Below, in pieces: positions 1 through 5,694 of a DNA stretch of 10,337 nucleotides. The position numbers were made by a program, and so were the translations under genes. The notes beneath the pieces were generated by a model. It was not told where the DNA came from. It saw only the letters and a list, made by a program, of their open reading frames with translations, and did not search any database. The DNA comes from Rhizobiaceae bacterium (GTDB taxonomy: Bacteria; Pseudomonadota; Alphaproteobacteria; Rhizobiales; Rhizobiaceae), in contig JAEUMA010000134.1 of NCBI GenBank assembly GCA_016793565.1, positions 1 through 10,337 of the forward strand, written 5' to 3'. The first letter of the stretch is position 1, and every line of letters begins with the position of its first letter.

Positions 1-704
1 TGCAGGCAGAGGCCCGCTTCGAGCCGCAGGCTGTCGCGCGCCGCAAGGCCGATCCATTGCAGGCGCTCGTCCGCCAGGAGCCGGGCGGCGAAAGCCGGCG
101 CCTGATCCGGGGGGAGGGCGATCTCGAAACCGTCCTCTCCGGTGTAGCCGGACCGGCTCATGAACCAGCCGTCGCGGGGCTCGAGGCCGTGCATGAAGGT
201 GAGCGCCGCCGGCACGCCGGCCTTGTCCAGGACGGCCGCGGCGTCCGGCCCCTGGATCGCCAGGAAGACGCGGTCGAGCGGTTCGATTCTGCAGTCGAAA
301 CCCTGTCCGACCTCGCGCAGGCGGGCCTCGTCGGCCTGCGCGTTGCCCGCATTGGCCACCACCATGAAAGCCTCGTCGCCGAGCCGGGTGACGATCAGGT
401 CGTCGAGGATCCCGGCGTCGCCGTTGAGCAGGAAAGTGTATTTCGACTGGCTTGCTTCCAGCGCGGCGGGGTCGAGCGGGCAGGCGCGCGCCAGGAGCCC
501 GGCAGCTCCCGGACCGGTGAGGCGGAACAGCTTCATATGCGAGATGTCGAAGAGGCCGGCGGCCTCGCGGGTGTGAAGGTGCTCCTTCATCACGCCGGCC
601 GGATAGGTGAGCGGCATCGACCAGCCGGCGAATGCGCCGAATCGCGCGCCGGCAGCCGAATGCAGGTCTTCGAGGGGTAGGTGTTTCAGTTCGTCGCCCG
701 ACAT
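1..704 (-). CDS. gcvT: Aminomethyltransferase (glycine cleavage T protein), 3' part cut by window edge
   Basis: The T protein of the glycine cleavage system takes the aminomethyl group from lipoylated H protein, passes a methylene unit to tetrahydrofolate and releases ammonia, in the cytoplasm. The visible 234 residues cover roughly the first two thirds of the usual 360-380. They contain the N-terminal block AGWSMPLTYPAG (about residues 26-37), LFDISHM (51-57), the folate-site region around TFLLNGDAGILDD (90-102), SRSGYTGEDGFEI (163-175), and end in GLAARDSLRLEAGLCL, which is characteristic of GcvT. The ATG at 704-702 has a strong GGAGGAG three bases upstream (707-713). The gene lies directly behind a tandem glycine riboswitch, so glycine-dependent expression is expected; gcvH and gcvP probably follow outside the window. 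Identification is secure; only the C terminus is unseen. Confidence 0.96.
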   Translation of the reverse strand, partial: MSGDELKHLPLEDLHSAAGARFGAFAGWSMPLTYPAGVMKEHLHTREAAGLFDISHMKLFRLTGPGAAGLLARACPLDPAALEASQSKYTFLLNGDAGILDDLIVTRLGDEAFMVVANAGNAQADEARLREVGQGFDCRIEPLDRVFLAIQGPDAAAVLDKAGVPAALTFMHGLEPRDGWFMSRSGYTGEDGFEIALPPDQAPAFAARLLADERLQWIGLAARDSLRLEAGLCL

Positions 705-706
705 GG

Positions 707-713
707 CTCCTCC
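707..713 (-). promoter_or_regulatory. Ribosome binding site of gcvT
   Basis: On the minus strand GGAGGAG ends two bases before the gcvT ATG at 704. It lies just downstream of the riboswitch and of the 724-749 hairpin, so folding there could affect access to it (inference). Confidence 0.6.
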
Positions 714-723
714 AGAACAGCAC

Positions 724-749
724 GCATCGTCCGCGAAATGCGGATATGC
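724..749 (-). promoter_or_regulatory. Hairpin between glycine aptamer 2 and the gcvT ribosome binding site (candidate expression platform)
   Basis: TCCGC (730-734) and GCGGA (740-744) form a perfect 5-bp stem with a 5-base loop. GCAT (724-727) and ATGC (746-749) extend it after a small 2/1 internal loop. It fills the space between the riboswitch and the gcvT Shine-Dalgarno. No U tract follows, so it does not look like an intrinsic terminator; a role in ribosome access is inference. Confidence 0.4.
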
Positions 750-750
750 C

Positions 751-937
751 GTGCCCCTCTGTCTGAAGCCTGAGAGACTCGCGCCACCGGATCTCTGTCG
801 GCTGCGCTTACACCTTCGGCGCGGGGAAGAACCCCGACTTTCCAGAGCGTCCTTTTCCGTTCACGGTTCTGCTTGCCTGAGAGATTTCGGGCGATTTCCC
901 CTTCGGCGGCACCTATTAGGGTGCTCTCTCCCGCAAA
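751..937 (-). ncRNA. Tandem glycine riboswitch upstream of gcvT
   Basis: Read on the minus strand, two glycine aptamers stand in series. Aptamer 1 (about 937-846) begins GCGGGAGAG, then shows GCCGAAGGGG (core near 901-908) and CTCTCAGGC (883-875), and ends in the GGAC...CTCTGG element. Aptamer 2 (about 845-751) repeats the signature with CGCCGAAGG (core 821-814) and CTCTCAGGC (776-768), and closes with GACAGAGGGGCAC (763-751). These paired CGCCGAAGG and CTCTCAGGC blocks are the conserved core of the gcvT-type glycine riboswitch, and the double arrangement is the classic form. It lies 46 bases upstream of gcvT on the same strand. Such switches usually raise gcv expression when glycine is abundant; the sign here is inferred from the family. 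Confidence 0.95.
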
Positions 938-968
938 CGGACGGGGCTGGGTGCCCCCGGACGAAGCG

Positions 969-997
969 CTTCTAGCCTATCCGGCCGCGCTTGTCAC
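969..997 (-). promoter_or_regulatory. Candidate sigma-70 promoter of the gcv riboswitch-gcvT transcript
   Basis: On the minus strand GTGACA (997-992, 5 of 6 matches to TTGACA) is followed after 17 bases by TAGAAG (974-969, 4 of 6 to TATAAT). Transcription would start near 962, a short leader before aptamer 1. The fit and position are reasonable, but this is a pattern match only. Confidence 0.35.
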
Positions 998-1017
998 CTG
1001 CGCCGACCGAGCCACGA

Positions 1018-1037
1018 TTGCGAGCAGTCTCTCGCAA
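1018..1037 (-). repeat. 7-bp inverted repeat between the HTH regulator gene and the gcv leader
   Basis: TTGCGAG (1018-1024) and CTCGCAA (1031-1037) are perfect complements around a 6-base loop. It lies downstream of the HTH regulator stop codon and just upstream of the candidate gcv promoter on the same strand. There is no U tract, so a terminator role is uncertain; it could also be a protein-binding site. Confidence 0.35.
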
Positions 1038-1093
1038 ACCTGTTCCGCGAGCTTTGTCCGGGGTCCTTACGGGCCTTGGCTTAGGGAAGTGAT

Positions 1094-1474
1094 CTATTGC
1101 GATGCGAGTCGATCAATCCGGCCTTGCAGGCTGACGATCAGCGCTCCGGTTTCCCTGTGAAGCGCGCGCAGGCGCTCCACCTGCGCGGTGATGGCGTCGA
1201 CCGATTCGCCCCCGTCGGATTCGTCGGGCGCTGTACCGACGCCGTGGAGGATCCAGGAGAGGCTGACCTTAAGCAGCCCGGCCAAGGTTGCCAGCCGATG
1301 AGAAGTGGGTTGCGAGCGATCGCTTTCCCATTCGGAAACCGTCGCGATCCGCACGCCGAGTCGCCATGCCAGTTCTCGGACAGTCAAACCCGCCGCTTCG
1401 CGAGCTCGCATCAGTCTGCCGCCGATTGTGTCGGCATCAGGGGTCTGTTGATAGATAGTCATGGTGTCAGGCAC
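1094..1474 (-). CDS. Small Cro/CI (XRE)-type helix-turn-helix regulator with C-terminal coiled coil
   Basis: A 126-residue DNA-binding protein. Residues about 17-77 form a Cro/CI-type HTH domain: IGGRLMRAREAAGLTVRELA, then the recognition region VRIATVSEWESDRSQPT and LATLAGLLKVSLSWILHG. An acidic linker (about 82-92) leads to a predicted coiled coil (about 92-124) that could serve for dimerisation. The start is a choice. ATG at 1462 is the first ATG, but AAGGAGGTGA (1489-1480) lies 17 bases from it. The in-frame GTG at 1474 has 5 bases after that element, ideal spacing, so I place the start there; the ATG would remove four residues. The gene points toward gcvT but is separated from it by the gcv leader and its own candidate promoter. 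Target genes are unknown; autoregulation is plausible given the inverted repeat at 1510-1525. Confidence 0.85.
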   Translation of the reverse strand: MPDTMTIYQQTPDADTIGGRLMRAREAAGLTVRELAWRLGVRIATVSEWESDRSQPTSHRLATLAGLLKVSLSWILHGVGTAPDESDGGESVDAITAQVERLRALHRETGALIVSLQGRIDRLASQ

Positions 1475-1479
1475 CAGCC

Positions 1480-1489
1480 TCACCTCCTT
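1480..1489 (-). promoter_or_regulatory. Near-perfect Shine-Dalgarno deciding the HTH regulator start
   Basis: AAGGAGGTGA is the full complement of the 16S rRNA 3' end consensus. It sits 5 bases before GTG 1474 but 17 bases before ATG 1462, which favours the GTG as start. Confidence 0.65.
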
Positions 1490-1509
1490 GTTCAATTTTG
1501 CTGAGATAA

Positions 1510-1525
1510 CCGACAATACGGTCGG
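1510..1525. promoter_or_regulatory. Inverted repeat CCGAC-N6-GTCGG upstream of the HTH regulator (candidate operator)
   Basis: CCGAC (1510-1514) and GTCGG (1521-1525) flank AATACG. The element lies about 20 bases upstream of the Shine-Dalgarno of the HTH gene, where an autoregulatory operator would be expected. Five-base arms are common in GC-rich DNA, so support is modest. Confidence 0.3.
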
Positions 1526-1591
1526 CACGCCCGCGAGCATGTCGGATCATGCGCGACGATACAACCCTTTATCTGGCGGTGGGATGAAATC

Positions 1592-1606
1592 GATCCGGCC
1601 CGGATC
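1592..1606. repeat. 15-bp palindrome overlapping the end of the S-formylglutathione hydrolase gene
   Basis: GATCCGG-C-CCGGATC is a perfect palindrome whose last bases (1605-1606) fall in the hydrolase stop codon. As RNA it can form a short strong stem, but no U tract follows, so termination is only possible. A protein-binding site is the alternative. Confidence 0.35.
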
Positions 1607-2441
1607 AGTGTCGAAGACGCGCGGCGTGCCAGGCGAGATGGTCGTCCATGAAGGTCGAGATGAAGAAATAGGAGTGGTCATAACCTTCCTGCATGCGCAG
1701 CATCAGCGGGATGCCCGCCGCCCGGCAGGCATCCGCCAGCAGCCACGGCCGCAACCCGTCGTCCAGGAAGCCGTCGGCGGTGCCCTGGTCGACCAGGAAT
1801 TCGGGGAAGCGGTGTCCGTCCTCGATCAGCGCGCAGGCGTCAAACCGGCGCCAGGCGGCGTCGTCGCCGCCGAGATATTTTTCGAACGCCGGGCGCGACC
1901 AGCCGGCCACCATCGGCCGCGCGATCGGCGCGAAGGCCGAGCAGCTGCGGAAACGGCCGGGGTTCTTCAGCGCGATCGTCAGCGCGCCATGACCGCCCAT
2001 CGAATGGCCGAAAATGCCCTGACGCGTCATGTCCGCCGGAAAGTTCGCCGCCACGAGCGCCGGCAGTTCCTGCGTGACGTAGGAATACATGCGGTAGTTC
2101 GCGGAGTAGGGCGCCTGGGTTGCGTCCAGGTAGAAGCCGGCGCCGCAGCCGAACTGCCAGTTGTCCTTCTCGTCGGGCACGTCGGCTCCGCGCGGGCTGG
2201 TGTCGGGGCACACGACCATGACGCCGAGCTCGGCGGCCATGCGCCGGTACTCGCCCTTGTCCATGACATTGGCGTGCGTGCAGGTCAGGCCAGAGAGGTA
2301 CCAAAGGACCGGCACCGGCGCGGTCACCGCCTGGGGCGGAACGAACACTGCGAAGGTCATCTCGCAGGCGCAGGCCTCCGACGTGTGGCTGTAGACGCCC
2401 TGAACGCCGCCGTGGGACTTCGCTGTGGAAACGGTCTTCAT
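1605..2441 (-). CDS. fghA: S-formylglutathione hydrolase
   Basis: Hydrolyses S-formylglutathione to formate and glutathione, the second step of glutathione-dependent formaldehyde removal after the class III alcohol dehydrogenase (not in this window); cytoplasmic. The 278-residue length matches the esterase D/FrmB family. The alpha/beta-hydrolase features are all present: LSGLTC (49-54) with the oxyanion-hole region and conserved Cys54, the nucleophile elbow GHSMGGHG with Ser147, Asp223 in DQGTADGF, and His256 in GYDHSYFF, giving a Ser147-Asp223-His256 triad spaced as in known members. The DNWQFGCGAGFYLDAT block (93-108) is typical. ATG at 2441 follows GCGGAGG with good spacing. The gene diverges from tetR-yciI; the palindrome at 2556-2581 lies 115 bases upstream and might also affect it. 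Also called frmB/yeiG-type or esterase D. Identification is firm. Confidence 0.96.
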   Translation of the reverse strand: MKTVSTAKSHGGVQGVYSHTSEACACEMTFAVFVPPQAVTAPVPVLWYLSGLTCTHANVMDKGEYRRMAAELGVMVVCPDTSPRGADVPDEKDNWQFGCGAGFYLDATQAPYSANYRMYSYVTQELPALVAANFPADMTRQGIFGHSMGGHGALTIALKNPGRFRSCSAFAPIARPMVAGWSRPAFEKYLGGDDAAWRRFDACALIEDGHRFPEFLVDQGTADGFLDDGLRPWLLADACRAAGIPLMLRMQEGYDHSYFFISTFMDDHLAWHAARLRH

Positions 2442-2550
2442 GATGCCTCCGCGTCTGTCTCGATGGTGCGGCTACCAGACCGCCGTCGGTCCGGGATGGC
2501 ATGGGCCGGGCGAAATTGGAAGGCCGTCCCATGTGCCACGGCGCGACAGG

Positions 2551-2556
2551 TTGACA
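2551..2556 (+). promoter_or_regulatory. Consensus -35 box (TTGACA) of the tetR-yciI promoter
   Basis: A perfect TTGACA lies 54 bases before the tetR ATG. The -10 element 17-18 bases on (CTAGTT or TAGTTC) is poor by E. coli standards. The spacer is filled by the tetR palindrome, so a bound repressor would block the polymerase. Confidence 0.45.
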
Positions 2557-2581
2557 GAACTAGGACGACTGTCCTAGTTCT
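2556..2581. promoter_or_regulatory. Perfect 11-bp inverted repeat, probable TetR operator
   Basis: AGAACTAGGAC (2556-2566), a GACT spacer, and GTCCTAGTTCT (2571-2581) form a perfect inverted repeat of 26 bp. It starts at the last base of TTGACA and covers the promoter core, 28 bases before the tetR ATG. Its centre resembles the TAGNNC-N4-GNNCTA style of operators reported for NemR-type TetR repressors (from memory). Position and symmetry make autoregulation by the downstream TetR protein the most likely role. Effect on the divergent hydrolase gene is possible. Confidence 0.75.
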
Positions 2582-2609
2582 TCGGCGACACATTCGGCGA
2601 GGGCAAGGA

Positions 2610-3188
2610 ATGTCCGCAGGTGCTACCCGCGATGCGATCGTGAAAAGGGCGGATGCGCTGTTCTACGAAGGCGGCTTCGGCGCGACGTCCTTTTCGGACA
2701 TCGCCGGCCTCGTCGGCATATCGCGCGGAAATTTCTATCATCATTTCAAGACCAAGGACGACATCCTGGATGCGGTCGTCGCGCTGAGGATGGAGCGGAC
2801 GCGGCGCATGCTCGATGCGTGGGAGGCCGAGGGCGGCGATCCCCGGCAGCGCATACTGTCCTTCGTCCACATGCTGGTCGCCAACCGCGCGCAGATCATG
2901 GCCTTCGGCTGCCCCGTGGGCACGCTCTGCTGCGAACTGGCCAAGCTGGACCATGCGGCCCAGCACAAGGCCGCTGACATCTTTGGCCTCTTCCGAGACT
3001 GGCTCGCCGTGCAGTTCCGCGCGCTCGGCATGCCGGCGCGGTCGGAGGAACTGGCGCTGCACTTGCTCGCCTGGTCGCAGGGCGTGGCGGTGCTGGCCGC
3101 CGCCTTCCGCGACGAGGCATTCATACGCCGGGAAGTCGCCACCATCACGGCCTGGCTCGACGGCCTGGCGAGCAACCAATCCGACTGA
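2610..3188 (+). CDS. TetR/AcrR-family transcriptional regulator
   Basis: A 192-residue repressor-type protein. The N-terminal TetR DNA-binding domain spans about residues 6-52, with DALFYEGGFGATSFSDIAG and the recognition helix region GISRGNFYHHFKTKDDIL, an almost textbook TetR_N sequence. The rest is the helical ligand-binding and dimerisation domain. It carries AFGCPVGTLCCEL (98-110), a GCxxG motif seen in many AcuR/YxaF-like TetR proteins, with Cys101, Cys107 and Cys108 close together. The ATG at 2610 is preceded by GAGGG (2599-2603); no usable start lies just upstream in frame. It sits 13 bases before the yciI-like gene with which it should be co-transcribed, and diverges from S-formylglutathione hydrolase. 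Sensing of a reactive carbonyl or other electrophile is inference from the cysteines and the neighbour. The ligand is unknown. Confidence 0.93.
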   Translation: MSAGATRDAIVKRADALFYEGGFGATSFSDIAGLVGISRGNFYHHFKTKDDILDAVVALRMERTRRMLDAWEAEGGDPRQRILSFVHMLVANRAQIMAFGCPVGTLCCELAKLDHAAQHKAADIFGLFRDWLAVQFRALGMPARSEELALHLLAWSQGVAVLAAAFRDEAFIRREVATITAWLDGLASNQSD

Positions 3189-3201
3189 CAGAGGAGCATC
3201 C

Positions 3202-3492
3202 ATGTTCGTGACTTTCCTGAAGTTCTCCGCAAACCGCGCCTCCGCCTCCCGGCTGATGGCGGCACACAACGACTGGATCGCCAAGGGCTTCACCGACGGC
3301 GTGTTCCTCTGCGCGGGCTCGCTGGCAGCCGGAACGGGCGGAGCGATCGTGGCGCATGGCGAGAGCCGCGAAGCGCACGATGCCCGGATCGCCGCGGACC
3401 CGTTCGTCATGGAGGACATCGTTGCCGCCGAAACGCACGAGATCGAACCGAAGCGCACGGCGGATGCGCTGGGCTTCCTCAGGGCGGCGTGA
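3202..3492 (+). CDS. YciI-family protein
   Basis: A 96-residue single-domain protein of the YciI/YCII superfamily, ferredoxin-like alpha+beta proteins whose biochemical role is mostly unknown. The family usually has a conserved His and Asp in a pocket. Here His22 in MAAHNDWI and Asp66 in ADPFVMEDIV fit those positions, and the small beta-strand block VFLCAGSLAAGTGGAIVAHG (34-53) is typical. ATG at 3202 is preceded by GAGGAG (3191-3196). It follows the tetR gene by 13 bases and is probably expressed from the same promoter under TetR control, which suggests it helps deal with whatever that regulator senses. No enzyme activity can be assigned from sequence alone. Confidence 0.88.
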   Translation: MFVTFLKFSANRASASRLMAAHNDWIAKGFTDGVFLCAGSLAAGTGGAIVAHGESREAHDARIAADPFVMEDIVAAETHEIEPKRTADALGFLRAA

Positions 3493-3502
3493 ATTTCGGT
3501 GG

Positions 3503-3538
3503 TGCAGCCGCACGCTTCTCGCGCGGAGAACGGCTGCA
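3503..3538 (+). repeat. Two-part hairpin between the yciI-like gene and dusA
   Basis: TGCAGCCG (3503-3510) pairs perfectly with CGGCTGCA (3531-3538). Inside it TTCTC (3516-3520) pairs with GAGAA (3526-3530) around a GCGCG loop. The inner 3' arm abuts the outer 3' arm, leaving a 5-base bulge (CACGC) on the 5' side. It starts 10 bases after the yciI stop codon, where a terminator belongs, but no U tract follows. It might end the tetR-yciI transcript, stabilise its 3' end, or lie in the dusA leader. Confidence 0.5.
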
Positions 3539-3603
3539 GAGCGGGGGCGATGTCAAAATCGGCCGGGTTGGTGTAAGGACCGCGCCGACCGAACGGAAAG
3601 ACG

Positions 3604-4626
3604 ATGGCTGAAGAGGCTGCAGGACAAAAAGAATCCCGGTACTTCAAGGCACCCGTCGTTTCGGTGGCGCCGATGATGGATTGGACCGACCGCCACTGCC
3701 GGTTTCTGCACCGGCAGCTGTCGCGGCGCGCGCTGCTCTATACGGAGATGGTCGTGGCCGACGCCGTCCTCCATGGCGACCGCGAGCGGCTGCTCGGCTT
3801 CGATGCGGCCGAGCATCCCGTCGCGCTCCAACTCGGCGGATCGGAGCCCGGCAAGCTGGCCGCCGCCGCCACGGTTGGCGAGGCGTTCGGCTACGACGAG
3901 ATCAACCTCAATGTCGGCTGCCCGTCGGACCGGGTGCAGTCGGGAACGTTCGGAGCCTGCCTGATGCGGACGCCGCAGCTGGTCGCCGAATGCGTGGCGG
4001 CCATGAAGGATGCGGTAGCCGTGCCGGTGACCGTGAAGTGCCGCATCGGCGTCGACGAGCAGGATCCTGAGATCGCGCTCGACGCCGTGGCGGATGCGGT
4101 GTTTTCAGCCGGCGCCGACGCGCTGTGGGTGCACGCGCGAAAGGCCTGGCTCGAAGGTCTGTCGCCGAAGGAGAACCGCGATATTCCTCCGCTGGACTAC
4201 GGTCGCGTCTATCGCCTCAAGCAGAAAAACCCCGGTCATTTCATTGGGATCAACGGCGGCGTTCGAACGCTGGACGAGGCGGTCGGTCATCTGGCCCATG
4301 TCGACGGCGTGATGATGGGACGCGCGGCCTATCAGTCGCCGGCGCTGCTCGCCGAGGTCGATGCGCGCATCCATGGCGAGCCAGCGCAGCCGCTGGACGT
4401 CGAGGCGCTGTTCGAGACGATGGCGGCCTATGCGGACGGCCACATCGCCCGCGGCGGCCGGCTGTCGCAGGTGACGCGGCATATGGTGGGCCTGTTCCAG
4501 GGCGTGCCCGGCGCGCGCGCCTACCGCCAGATCCTATCGACGCAGGCGGTTCGCGCCGGCGCCGACTCCCGCGTACTGTTCGATGCCCTGGCCGCGGTGC
4601 GGACGCCGCGCGAGCACGCGGCGTAG
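3604..4626 (+). CDS. dusA: tRNA-dihydrouridine synthase, DusA type
   Basis: An FMN- and NADPH-dependent enzyme that reduces uridines in the D loop of tRNA to dihydrouridine (positions 20/20a for DusA). The 340 residues match DusA length. Visible motifs are VAPMMDWTDRHCR (21-33), a DusA hallmark; LQLGGS (76-81); NLNVGCPSDRVQSGTFGACLM (101-121) with catalytic Cys106; VKCRIGVD (144-151) with Lys145; WVHARKAWLEGLSPKENR (175-192) with His177; and the FMN phosphate region INGGV (216-220) and MMGRAAY (237-243). The C-terminal helical tRNA-binding domain follows (about 265-335). ATG at 3604 is preceded by a modest GGAAAG. The stop codon is only 2 bases from that of the convergent protease gene, so transcription of the two must collide or overlap. 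DusA rather than DusB/C is favoured by the PMMDWTDRHCR and LSPKENR blocks. Confidence 0.96.
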   Translation: MAEEAAGQKESRYFKAPVVSVAPMMDWTDRHCRFLHRQLSRRALLYTEMVVADAVLHGDRERLLGFDAAEHPVALQLGGSEPGKLAAAATVGEAFGYDEINLNVGCPSDRVQSGTFGACLMRTPQLVAECVAAMKDAVAVPVTVKCRIGVDEQDPEIALDAVADAVFSAGADALWVHARKAWLEGLSPKENRDIPPLDYGRVYRLKQKNPGHFIGINGGVRTLDEAVGHLAHVDGVMMGRAAYQSPALLAEVDARIHGEPAQPLDVEALFETMAAYADGHIARGGRLSQVTRHMVGLFQGVPGARAYRQILSTQAVRAGADSRVLFDALAAVRTPREHAA

Positions 4627-4628
4627 GC

Positions 4629-5342
4629 TTAGTCGCGCAGGATCATGCGGTCGCCGCGTACGTCGAACCCGCTCAGCGAGCCCATGAAGTTCATGCCGAG
4701 CAGGGTCTGGTCGAGCGCCCCGCGCGAAGCCACCAGCAGCGGCATGTCGCGCCGGGTGATGGCCCCGATGGAGACCTCGGCCGCCATCACGCGCGCGGCC
4801 TGGGTGGCGCCGTTCGCCGTTCTGACCGGGATGGTGTAGCTCAGTGCCTCGGCGTCGAAGCCGGCGCGGATGGCGTCGTCGAAGGTCAGCACCGTGCTGG
4901 TTGCGCCGGTGTCGACCATGGCGAAGATCTGGTGTCCGTCGATGCGGATGCGTCCGCCGAAATGCCCGTCGGGCATTTTCTCCAGCGTCACCGTGGCGCG
5001 GCCCTCGGCATCGGTCGAGGACAGTGGGCTGCCCGGCACGAGGCCCGCGGTGACGCGGTTGGCGACGTCCTGCAACTCGTAGCGGTACTGGTAGCCGGCG
5101 ACCAGCGCCAGGATGATCAGCAGCCACACCGCCAGGGTGCGCGCCGCATGGCCGAGCCGCATGCCCGACCCGAGTATGCCGGCCGCGATCACGCTGCCCC
5201 AGATGCCCAGATAGAGCGCATGGCCGACGATGTCGTTGTCGACGCCGAGCGTCGTTCCCTGCTCGTGATTGAGCACGAGCACGATGAGGACGGCGCCGAT
5301 GGCCGCGAGCACGAACCAGAAGGCGCGCGAGGAGCTAAACAT
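4629..5342 (-). CDS. Membrane-anchored retropepsin-like aspartic protease (TIGR02281-type)
   Basis: A 237-residue inner-membrane protein. Three hydrophobic segments (about residues 8-25, 43-60, 68-84) precede a soluble domain of about 120 residues. That domain is a clan AA, retropepsin-like aspartic protease: MVDTGATSTVL (142-152) holds the catalytic Asp144-Thr-Gly, and LLGMNFMGSLSGFDV (214-228) is the second hydrophobic-Gly motif. A single DTG means the active form would be a dimer. This matches the TIGR02281 clan AA group common in alphaproteobacteria; substrates are unknown to me. The domain may face the periplasm, but topology is not settled by sequence. I start it at ATG 5342, which overlaps the end of the DUF1289 gene by 8 bases; an ATG at 5372 would add ten residues deeper inside that gene. 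The overlap implies translational coupling. Confidence 0.85.
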   Translation of the reverse strand: MFSSSRAFWFVLAAIGAVLIVLVLNHEQGTTLGVDNDIVGHALYLGIWGSVIAAGILGSGMRLGHAARTLAVWLLIILALVAGYQYRYELQDVANRVTAGLVPGSPLSSTDAEGRATVTLEKMPDGHFGGRIRIDGHQIFAMVDTGATSTVLTFDDAIRAGFDAEALSYTIPVRTANGATQAARVMAAEVSIGAITRRDMPLLVASRGALDQTLLGMNFMGSLSGFDVRGDRMILRD

Positions 5343-5568
5343 TGTCGGCTCGCTCGCGGGCCATGCGCGCACGCCGCGTCTCGCGGCGCGGCCGGCGCTC
5401 GACGGTCTCGAGCCTGGCCGGCAGCAAGCCCATCACCCTGCGCCGCTCGTCGGGCGTCATGGCGATCCACGCGGAGATTTCATCGCGCGTGCGCCCGCAG
5501 CCGAAGCAATAGCCGGTCTTCATGTCGATGGAGCACACCAGGATGCAGGGTGACTCGATTGCGGTCAT
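5335..5568 (-). CDS. DUF1289-family small four-cysteine protein
   Basis: A 77-residue protein. The N-terminal half is a DUF1289 domain: SPCILVCSID, then TGYCFGCGRTRDEISAWIAMTPDERRRVM (18-46). Cys8, Cys12, Cys21 and Cys24 are spaced C-x3-C-x8-C-x2-C, which suggests a bound metal, probably zinc (inference). The C-terminal 30 residues are strongly basic (RRPRRETRRARMARER) and could contact nucleic acid or membrane. The family has no established function that I know of. Start at ATG 5568. Its stop codon (5335-5337) lies inside the start of the downstream protease gene, so the two form an operon. It diverges from cobT across a 126-base gap. Confidence 0.9.
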   Translation of the reverse strand: MTAIESPCILVCSIDMKTGYCFGCGRTRDEISAWIAMTPDERRRVMGLLPARLETVERRPRRETRRARMARERADNV

Positions 5569-5694
5569 CGCGCGGTTCCTATCCGGCCTCCCACATGGGG
5601 CAGAGCCGTTGCCGATGCAAGAGCCGGCCGGGCGGGGTGATTGTGCCTGCCTCCGCATCGCTGTATGCGCTCGCGCAAACGAGAGACGACCGAT

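Noticed and set aside
57..680. 207-codon open frame on the plus strand opposite gcvT
   Set aside because: It is antisense to clearly conserved GcvT sequence and shows no domain.
1461..2609. Long open frame on the plus strand that runs into the tetR gene
   Set aside because: Its first 383 codons are antisense to the S-formylglutathione hydrolase gene and the HTH gene leader, have no family resemblance, and lack a ribosome site. The real TetR protein begins at 2610.
2574..3647. 357-codon open frame on the minus strand opposite tetR-yciI
   Set aside because: Its protein has no recognisable motif and it mirrors the well-supported tetR and yciI genes.
5569..5694. Cobalamin riboswitch upstream of cobT
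   Set aside because: The 126-base gap is too short for a full cobalamin riboswitch and I find no B12-box-like sequence.
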